Shown here in pieces: positions 1 through 5,443 of a DNA stretch of 7,838 nt (positions within the stretch are counted from its first letter, which is position 1; the number at the start of each line of letters is the position of its first letter). A model generated the notes under the pieces. The model searched no databases, was not told the DNA's origin, and worked only from the letters and a program-made list of their open reading frames with translations. Where the stretch lies: contig CAYXOX010000141.1 of the NCBI GenBank assembly GCA_964466745.1, positions 1 through 7,838 on the forward strand. Direction: 5' to 3'. The stretch comes from CAYXOX01 sp964466745 (lineage in GTDB: Bacteria; Pseudomonadota; Alphaproteobacteria; Rhodobacterales; Rhodobacteraceae). The position numbers and the translations under genes are program-made.

Positions 1-1341
1 ACCAGAAATACCCCTCGTCGTCGCGCATCGCGAGATCGCCCGAGAAGTACCAGCCGCCCGCGAAGGCCTTCGCGTAGCGCGCCTGCTCGTGCAGGTAGGC
101 CCGCATCATCGAGGGCCAGCCAGGCCGCAGCGCGAGTTCGCCCACCTCGCGGGGTCCGAGTTCCCGGATCGTCTCGCCCTCGCGGTCGAGGATGGCGGCC
201 TCCACTCCTGGCAGGGGCTTGCCCATCGAGCCCGGCTTCACCTCCATGCCGGGGCGGTTNNNNNNNNNNCCGTCTCGGTCTGCCACCAGTTGTCGTGGAA
301 GGGCTGGCCGAACACGCCCTCGGACCAGACGACCGCCTCGGGGTTGAGCGGCTCGCCCACGCTGGCGAGGAACTCGAGCGACGAGAAGTCGTAGGGTTCC
401 GCGGCCCCGGCTCCGGCACGCATCATCATGCGGATCGCGGTCGGCGCGGAGTACCAGATCTGCACCCGCTCGCGCGCGACGATGCCGTACCAGCGGTCGA
501 GCTCGAACTCCGCCTCTTCGACGATCATCTTCACCCGGTTCACCAATGGCGAGATGATCCCGTAGGAGGTGCCGGTGACCCAGCCGGGATCGGCCGTGCA
601 CCAGTACGTCTTGCCCGGTGCGAGGCCGAGCGCCTCCCGCCCCGAGTAGGCATGGTAGGCGACGGCGCCGTGCACGTGGACCGCGCCTTTGGGCTTGCCT
701 GTGGTGCCCGAGGTGAAGTGGATGAGGGCCGGATCCTCCGCGCCCATCCGCACCGTTTCGAACTCGGGAGAGGCGGCCTCCATCGCCGGCCCCAGGGCAA
801 CGCAGCCCTCCGGCGCCTCATCGCCGAGCACGAGCACCAGCTTCAGCCCGGGGAGCGCGTCCCGCCAGGGCGCGATCTTGCGGCGGTAGATCGAGGCGGT
901 GGTCAGAAGCGCCGCCGCGCCCCCGATCTCCATGCGAGTGCGGATCGGCTCCGGCCCGAAGGCCGAGAAGAGCGGCGTGAAGACGAGCCCGGCCTTCAGC
1001 GTGCCGAGGGCGCCGGCGTAGAGTTCGGGCTCGCGGCCGAGCAGCGCAAAGAGGCTGTCGCCCCGCCGGAGCCCATGGGCGGTGAGCACGTTCGCGAAGC
1101 GCGCGGTCATGGCCGCCAGGCCGGCGTAGGTGAATTCCTTCGCTTGCCCGTCCTTGCCGAGCCAGCGCAGCGCGATCTCGCTGCCGTGGCCCCGTGCGAC
1201 ATGCCGGTCGAGTGCTTCGTGCGCGATGTTGATCGTGCCGTCGTCAAATCCGTCGAGAAGGCTGCGTGCGGCGTTCCAGGCATCACTGCTGCCGGCGGGT
1301 GCGCTCCCGGATGCGAAGGCGGTATCACTATCTTTAGTCAT
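1..1341 (-). CDS. acsA: Acetate (short-chain acyl)--CoA ligase, AcsA type; 3' end off window, interrupted by an assembly gap
   Basis: AMP-forming acyl-CoA synthetase of the ANL superfamily. It activates acetate or a similarly short acid to acyl-AMP and then acyl-CoA in the cytoplasm. Seen: the P-loop TSGTTGKPKG at residues 210-219, WCTADPGWVTG at 247-257, ASVGEPLNP at 326-334, and the DNWWQTETG core at 350-358. After the N run, the complementary strand of 259-1 reads on with NRPGMEVKPGSMGKPLPG and YFSGD. The paired Trp in WWQTET is the residue type that keeps the acyl pocket small in Acs, so acetate or propionate is likely but not proven. The pattern resembles Bacillus-type AcsA (about 570 aa) more than E. 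coli Acs. The ATG at 1341 was chosen because AGGGAGGA lies just upstream; an upstream extension to 1608 is low-complexity Arg/Pro-rich sequence. About 120-130 C-terminal residues, including the usual PKTRSGK acetylation site, lie beyond base 1. The 10 Ns shift the frame artificially. Confidence 0.88.
260..269. other. Assembly gap (10 N placeholder) inside acsA
   Basis: Ten consecutive Ns. Upstream the coding frame reads WWQTETG with the first base of the Gly codon at 270. Downstream it resumes at 259 with NRPGMEVKPG, in a different frame from a literal 10-base gap. A real gap length of 2 modulo 3 would restore the frame. Bacillus-type AcsA has five residues between that Gly and the Asn, which would need 17 bases. 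The Ns are therefore best read as a placeholder of arbitrary length. Confidence 0.95.
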
Positions 1342-1389
1342 GGCGATCCTCCCTGGTGCGAAGATGCACCACCCGCACGCGGGCATGAA

Positions 1390-1403
1390 ATGACGCAGGT
1401 CAA
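1390..1403 (-). promoter_or_regulatory. FNR/FnrL-like box upstream of acsA
   Basis: Read on the acsA strand the site is TTGAC-CTGC-GTCAT. It matches the FnrL-type consensus TTGAY-N4-RTCAA at nine of ten defined positions; the last A is T. Its centre lies about 55 bases upstream of the acsA ATG, a usual distance for a site acting on a promoter just before the gene. Oxygen-dependent control of acsA is inferred, not shown. Confidence 0.45.
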
Positions 1404-1615
1404 GGCGGCGGTGCGACGGCCGGCGGCGATTCGCCTGCGGTTTCCGCCGGAGCCGGGCGCCGTTGCTGCCCGCGCCGCAGCGCGGCCGGCGTGCGCAGCC
1501 ACGGCGCGCTTGCGGCAGTCCGGGGTAGCCGGGACTCGCGGTGCCGTCGGGAACGGGAACCAGGCTCGCCCCCGCGCCCGCGCCGCCGCTCTGTGCATTT
1601 CCCGGCACCTGGCTG

Positions 1616-1631
1616 CCCGCGGGCCCGCGGG
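1616..1631. repeat. Perfect 16-bp GC palindrome downstream of the cytochrome gene
   Basis: CCCGCGGGCCCGCGGG is its own reverse complement and also a tandem duplication of the 8-bp palindrome CCCGCGGG. It lies about 31 bases past the cytochrome stop codon on the minus strand. It has no loop and no T tract on either side, so it is not a classical intrinsic terminator. It may help mRNA 3'-end formation or may be chance in a GC-rich spacer. Confidence 0.4.
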
Positions 1632-1661
1632 ACGGGGAGAGGCCGGTCGTGCCCGGGCGGA

Positions 1662-2735
1662 TCAGGGGCGCGAAAACGCGCCCGTGTCAGCGCCGATCGG
1701 TTCGGAAATGCTCACCACGCTGTCGTGCAGGAGCTGCAGGGCATAGGCGGGGTTGTGCACCCAGGCGCCCTTGTCCTTCGCCACGACCTGGTAGTTGTAG
1801 GCGGCCATCAGCAGGCGCGGCGTCCAGCTCGCGTAGCGGTTGGGAAAGATCGCTTCCCCGGGGCCGATCGCCCCGTCGCCGTCGCCATCGGTGAAGAAGT
1901 AGGGAAAGCTGTCGGGCGCGTAGCCGATGGGCGTGCCGACAATCTCGCGGGAATAGGCGCGAATCCGGTCGAGAAGGATCGCGTGCAGGCCCTCGATCTC
2001 GTCCCGGATGCCTCCGCTTGCCGAACCGTCGCCATCGAAATCGGCATGGCGCGTGCGAATTGCGGTGATGTCGTTCACGCCCTGGTGGCAGGTGAGGCAG
2101 CCTTCGGTTTCGACCTCGGTGCTGTGCGGTTCGTGACAGGCAACGCAGGTGCCGGCGCTCGGCACATGGGCGAAGCGGCCTGCGTAGCGTTCGCCGGGAT
2201 ACTGGAAGCCGCCGCGCACCTCCGCGCCGTGCATCACCGCCGCAGCGACGCCGTAGTGTACGTTGATGAAGCCGAGATCGGCGGAAACGGCATCCGGCTC
2301 CATCCCCTCGATCGCCGCGGAGACGGTGTCGGTCGAGCTGCGGCCCTGGTGGCAAACTGTGCAGGTGGCTGATGCGCCGAGAGTCCCGATCGTCACGCCG
2401 GAGGGGAACGGGACCGCGTCGAGCGCTTCGGCCTCGGAGACGTGGCAGGAGGCGCAGCCGATCACCGTGTTGATGGTGCCGGGATGCTCCACCGAGAGGG
2501 GTGGGGTGCCGTCGGCGCCGAGCCAGTCCAGCATGCCGGTTTCGGAATGGCAGGCGGCACAGGCCGTCGGAATTTCGCCATCCTCGTTCCAGTGGGTGAA
2601 GGACGGCGAACGGTAGGAGCCGTGCGGGCCCATGAGCCACGCTTCGGTGATCTCCGCGAGCCCGGGTTCCTCGGCGGCCGCCGGGCCCGCTGCGGCGAAC
2701 ACCAGCACCGCGAACCGCATCAGGACACGTGCCAT
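1662..2735 (-). CDS. Secreted pentaheme c-type cytochrome with EF-hand-like loop
   Basis: Periplasmic or surface electron carrier of 357 aa. Seen: a Sec signal peptide (residues 1-21, hydrophobic stretch ending GPAAA before EEPG) and five CXXCH haem-attachment motifs at 59-63 (CAACH), 94-98 (CASCH), 125-129 (CTVCH), 197-201 (CVACH) and 213-217 (CLTCH). Many other His residues could serve as distal ligands. The C-terminal third has no haem motif. It holds a canonical 12-residue EF-hand loop DGDGDGAIGPGE at 283-294, an imperfect Asp-rich loop at 232-246, and the YASWTPRLLMAAYNYQ and HNPAYALQLLHDSV stretches that I associate with a multihaem cytochrome family. I do not recognise a named enzyme. 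The ATG at 2735 is preferred over an upstream in-frame ATG at 2786 because it is preceded by GGAGGGGAA and starts the signal peptide directly. It is divergent from the flavocytochrome gene and so probably its electron partner. Substrate unknown. Confidence 0.88.
   Translation of the reverse strand: MARVLMRFAVLVFAAAGPAAAEEPGLAEITEAWLMGPHGSYRSPSFTHWNEDGEIPTACAACHSETGMLDWLGADGTPPLSVEHPGTINTVIGCASCHVSEAEALDAVPFPSGVTIGTLGASATCTVCHQGRSSTDTVSAAIEGMEPDAVSADLGFINVHYGVAAAVMHGAEVRGGFQYPGERYAGRFAHVPSAGTCVACHEPHSTEVETEGCLTCHQGVNDITAIRTRHADFDGDGSASGGIRDEIEGLHAILLDRIRAYSREIVGTPIGYAPDSFPYFFTDGDGDGAIGPGEAIFPNRYASWTPRLLMAAYNYQVVAKDKGAWVHNPAYALQLLHDSVVSISEPIGADTGAFSRP
1666..1683 (-). terminator. Hairpin at the end of the cytochrome gene, possible transcript 3'-end structure
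   Basis: On the mRNA strand GGGCGCG-TTTT-CGCGCCC forms a perfect 7-bp stem, all G-C pairs, with a 4-base loop. It ends one base before the TGA stop. The last codons, including Ser-Arg-Pro, lie in the stem. No U tract follows, so intrinsic termination is doubtful; it may instead protect the 3' end or slow the ribosome. Confidence 0.35.
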
Positions 2736-2795
2736 GGCAACTTCCCCTCCAAAACGGTCGACGCGGCAAGCCTGACACGACTGCATGCCCGCGCC

Positions 2796-2809
2796 TTAAT
2801 CCAGATCAA
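2796..2809. promoter_or_regulatory. FNR/FnrL-like box between the divergent cytochrome and flavocytochrome genes
   Basis: TTAAT-CCAG-ATCAA, flanked by C and G to give a near-palindrome CTTAATCCAGATCAAG. It differs from the FNR consensus TTGAT-N4-ATCAA at one position (G to A). The centre is about 61 bases from the flavocytochrome ATG and 67 bases from the cytochrome ATG. One regulator bound here could act on both promoters. Promoter hexamers are not clear. Regulation by FnrL, or another CRP/FNR member, is inferred. Confidence 0.55.
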
Positions 2810-2863
2810 GGACCGCGCCCGCCACTCGCGCGACTGGATTGCAACAGGAAAGGGAGACGAAGG

Positions 2864-4336
2864 ATGCAGGAAGCGGGAGAAAGCCGTCTCGCCGGGCAGG
2901 AGCACCGCCCGATCCGCCTGCCCGCCGCTGCCGCGGCCCTGCTCTACCCCGTGGTCTGCCTTGTGCCACTGGCGCTTGCGGCCACCCGGGACGTGGCGCC
3001 GACGGTTGGCTGGGAGGTTTTCGCGGCCGGGCTGGGCATTGTCGGGCTTGCGGCCATGGCGGTGCAGTTCGTCACGTCGGGCAGGTTCCGGATCGTGTCC
3101 GGCCGCCTCGGGATCGACCGTGTGATGGCGTTTCACAAGACGGCGGCGTGGTGGGTTCTGCTGGCGCTCCTGCTCCATCCCGTGGCCTACGTGATTCCGA
3201 CGGCGCTCGCCGACCCGGCGCTGGGGTTCGAACGCCTGCGAGCCTATCACACCCTGCCGCAATACCGCAGCGGGGTGATCGCCCTCTGGGCGCTCTTGCT
3301 CCTCGTTCTGAGCTCCGTGCTGCGCAACCGGCTGCCGGTTCCGTACGAGGCGTGGCGCGCGACCCATGTGGTTCTTTCGGCGGTGGCGCTGGGCGGCGGG
3401 CTGCATCACGCCGTCAGCGCCGGCAGGTTCAGCGCCACAGGGGCACTCCAAGGCTTCTGGTGGGCGGTCGGTGCAATCGCCCTCGGGGTGATCGCACTGC
3501 TCTACGGCTGGCGCTGGGCGCGCCTTCACATGCGCCCGTGGCGGCTGGCCTCCGTCACGCCGCTGGCCGACCGGATGTGGGAGCTCGACATCCAGCCTGC
3601 GCCCGGAACGCCGCCTCTCGGCTACCGGGCCGGGCAGTTCGTGTGGATGACGGAGGGCGCGCGTCGCTTTCCGCTCTTCGACCATCCCTTTTCCATCGCC
3701 GACAGCCCGAAGCGGCCCGGGCTGAGCCTCATCGTCAAGGAGGCGGGCGATTTCACGAACGGCATCGGGGCGCTGGAGCCGGGCACCGCGATCGGCCTCG
3801 ACGGGCCCCACGGCGCCTTCACGATGGAGGGCCACGAGCACGACGCCATCCTCCTGATCGCCGGCGGCGTTGGGGTCGCACCGATCATGGGGCTCCTGCG
3901 CGACCTTGCCGCGCAAGGCCACGGGCGGCCGGTGAGGCTCGCCTACGCTGCAGGAGCGCCGGAGAACTTCGCCTGCCTCGACGAGATCGAAGCGGCGCGG
4001 GAGGTGCTCGACCTGACGACGCTCCTTGTCAGCGAGACCTCTTCCGAGGAATGGACAGGCGAGATCGGCCGGCTCGACAGTGCGCGGCTTGCCGGCATGC
4101 TGGCGGGCCTCGATCCGGCCCGGACGGTGGCGATGATCTGCGGGCCCGGCCCGATGGTGACGGCGGTATCGGACACGCTGCTCGCGCTCGGGCTGCCGAT
4201 GGACCGGGTGATGTACGAGCGCTTCGACTATTCGGAGGGTGCCTCGCGGCTGGACCATCGGCTGCGGCGGCGCTTTCTTGCACTGGGCCTCGCGCTTGCG
4301 GTGGGCCTCGCCGGGTTCGTCGCCCTGCTGGCTTGA
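2864..4336 (+). CDS. Membrane flavocytochrome: ferric-reductase-like bis-haem b domain fused to an FAD/NAD(P)H reductase domain
   Basis: 490-aa protein expected to move electrons from cytosolic NAD(P)H through FAD and two b haems across the inner membrane. Seen: about six N-terminal membrane helices (near residues 22-41, 50-70, 93-113, 136-153, 166-182, 197-215). His91 and His105 (13 residues between) and His168 with His181/182 have the FRE/NOX haem-ligand spacing. The cytosolic part has YRAGQFVW (254-261), FAD motif HPFSIA (274-279, NOX-like rather than RxYS), dinucleotide motif AGGVGVAP (333-340) and CGPGPM (426-431). There is no ferredoxin domain. An extra hydrophobic helix (about 471-489) follows a basic RLRRR and ends the protein, which is unusual. 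ATG at 2864 was chosen for its AAGGGAG ribosome binding site; the open frame extends upstream to 2729, but that part would overlap the divergent cytochrome start and lacks membrane character. The likely partner is the divergent pentaheme cytochrome; the final acceptor (Fe3+, another metal or a periplasmic oxidoreductase) is unknown. Confidence 0.88.
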   Translation: MQEAGESRLAGQEHRPIRLPAAAAALLYPVVCLVPLALAATRDVAPTVGWEVFAAGLGIVGLAAMAVQFVTSGRFRIVSGRLGIDRVMAFHKTAAWWVLLALLLHPVAYVIPTALADPALGFERLRAYHTLPQYRSGVIALWALLLLVLSSVLRNRLPVPYEAWRATHVVLSAVALGGGLHHAVSAGRFSATGALQGFWWAVGAIALGVIALLYGWRWARLHMRPWRLASVTPLADRMWELDIQPAPGTPPLGYRAGQFVWMTEGARRFPLFDHPFSIADSPKRPGLSLIVKEAGDFTNGIGALEPGTAIGLDGPHGAFTMEGHEHDAILLIAGGVGVAPIMGLLRDLAAQGHGRPVRLAYAAGAPENFACLDEIEAAREVLDLTTLLVSETSSEEWTGEIGRLDSARLAGMLAGLDPARTVAMICGPGPMVTAVSDTLLALGLPMDRVMYERFDYSEGASRLDHRLRRRFLALGLALAVGLAGFVALLA

Positions 4337-4417
4337 CCGCTTCGGTCGCGCCGGCGGTGCGGCGAGGGGCGCGCGCCCGTGTTGCTGGACGGCGCGCGAG
4401 GCCGGCGCGCGGCAGGG
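4337..4417. other. Convergent intergenic spacer with GC palindrome and short hairpin
   Basis: An 81-base gap between the converging flavocytochrome and binding-protein genes. It contains the perfect palindrome GGGCGCGCGCCC (4367-4378) and a 9-bp direct repeat CGGCGCGCG (4390-4398 and 4403-4411). A small GACCG-CTT-CGGTC hairpin (4335-4347) overlaps the flavocytochrome stop codon. There is no T tract for an intrinsic terminator on either strand. If transcription ends here, it is by structure or Rho. Confidence 0.4.
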
Positions 4418-5443
4418 TCAGTTCTGTTCGATCGCGTTCGTCCATTCCTCGAGAAAGGCGCGGCGGTTCAGCGGGTCGAGATAGACCATCAGAGCGGGCC
4501 CGAGCCTGATCGGCCCGAAGCCGGTGCCGTTGGTGTCGGCCGTCTCGCCGAGAGGGGGAAGAGGCCAGTCTTCGGGGGCGTCGCGCAGGCCGGTGGCGAG
4601 CAGCATGTCGATGAACCGGCCGGCCGCCTCTGGTTCTTGCGCGGTGGCGGGAATGATCGTCGTGCGCAGGATCACGTTGGAGAAATCGGTCATTCGCAGG
4701 ATCTGGACCTCGCCGCCCGAGGCCCGCGCCAACCGCTCGGCCGCGTAGCTGCCCAGCACGTTGTAGGCGAGCGCCAGCCGGCCGTTGGCCACGTCGTCGA
4801 TCATCTGCGCCGAACAGCAGTAGAGCTTGGGATCGAGCCGCCCCATCACCTCGGAAAGCCGCCAGTACGCATCCGTCGCCCGCGCCTCCTGGGTGGCAAA
4901 CAGGTAGCCCAGCCCGCTTTCGCGCACGTCGTACGTGCCCACCGCACCGCGGAACCTTTCCGGATTGTCGCGCAACACCGCCGTCAGCTCCTGCCGGGTG
5001 GACGGGACGGAAAGCCCTTCGAAACGGTCCGCAGAGATCACAACAACGGCGGGCTCGGCGGTGAAGGCGAAGATCAGGTCGCGCCAGCGGGCCCAGTCCG
5101 GCAACGCCTCGGTCATGGCGGAACGGTGACTGCGTGCGAAACCGTCGTTCACGAGCTGGAACTGGAGATCGGTCGCCGAGGAGATGGCGAGATCATGGAC
5201 GGCGCCGTCCCGGATCGCGCGGTGCAGCTCGGCCGAAGACACGACCGTGTAGTCCAGCGTAAGCAGCGGGTTGTCCGCGTGGAAGGCCTCGAGGAAGGGC
5301 ACGAACACCTCGAGATCGGCGGTCGACAGGATCCTGAGCTCGCGCTCGCCCGTGCCTTCGAAGCGGCGCTGTTCCTCGATTTCGAGCGCGCAGGCGAGCC
5401 CGGCCCAGACGTTCAGGAGCGTGGCAAGTGCAGCGAGACGCAT
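4418..5443 (-). CDS. Orphan periplasmic substrate-binding protein (ABC Fe3+/SBP-like fold), third gene of the two-component operon
   Basis: 341-aa exported binding protein. Seen: a short hydrophobic signal peptide (residues 1-19, cleavage likely after ACA, before LEIEEQ). The typical ABC receptor opening ELRILSTADLEVFVPFLEAF (35-54) follows, then the FHADNPLLTLDY region, GLGYLFA (178-184) and LALAYNVLGSYA (223-234). This resembles the Fe3+/polyamine-type SBP superfamily (COG1840-like). It lacks a convincing lipobox. A vicinal Cys pair sits at 209-210 (LYCCSAQ). No ABC permease or ATPase gene lies next to it. The start codon overlaps the end of the kinase gene by 31 bases and has GAGAGGAA just upstream, so it is co-transcribed and probably translationally coupled with the kinase. 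This suggests a role as accessory sensor for that kinase rather than in transport; that is inference. The ligand cannot be read from the sequence. Confidence 0.8.
   Translation of the reverse strand: MRLAALATLLNVWAGLACALEIEEQRRFEGTGERELRILSTADLEVFVPFLEAFHADNPLLTLDYTVVSSAELHRAIRDGAVHDLAISSATDLQFQLVNDGFARSHRSAMTEALPDWARWRDLIFAFTAEPAVVVISADRFEGLSVPSTRQELTAVLRDNPERFRGAVGTYDVRESGLGYLFATQEARATDAYWRLSEVMGRLDPKLYCCSAQMIDDVANGRLALAYNVLGSYAAERLARASGGEVQILRMTDFSNVILRTTIIPATAQEPEAAGRFIDMLLATGLRDAPEDWPLPPLGETADTNGTGFGPIRLGPALMVYLDPLNRRAFLEEWTNAIEQN

Larger units (their letters stand above)
1342..1661. other. Gene-free intergenic region between the cytochrome and acsA (320 bases)
   Basis: No convincing gene. 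The open frames through it translate to Arg/Pro/Ala-rich, low-complexity protein with no recognisable motif and no well-placed ribosome binding site. It must hold the acsA leader and probably its promoter. It contains an FNR-like box, a small hairpin near the acsA start (CCCGC-AC-GCGGG, 1375-1386) and a perfect 16-bp palindrome at 1616-1631. I could not identify a convincing -35/-10 pair. Confidence 0.6.

Noticed and set aside
238..270. acsA as a frameshifted pseudogene
   Set aside because: The only disruption coincides with the N run, whose length is a placeholder. Coding on both sides is intact and contiguous by homology.
1342..1608. N-terminal extension of AcsA to an upstream ATG at 1608
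   Set aside because: The added residues are Arg/Pro/Ala-rich without motif. The ATG at 1341 has a strong ribosome binding site and begins a normal AcsA N-terminus.
295..1746. Long open frame on the plus strand across acsA
   Set aside because: It lies antisense to a well-supported gene and has shadow-type composition (Arg/Gly/Ala/Pro-rich). It is a product of high GC in the third codon position.
2720..4258. Long minus-strand open frame (about 512 codons) across the flavocytochrome
   Set aside because: It is antisense to a gene with clear catalytic motifs, rich in Arg/Pro/His, without domains or a ribosome binding site.
4335..4378. Intrinsic terminator between the converging genes
   Set aside because: Short hairpin and GC palindrome are present but no T tract follows on either strand, so I list them only as structures in the spacer.
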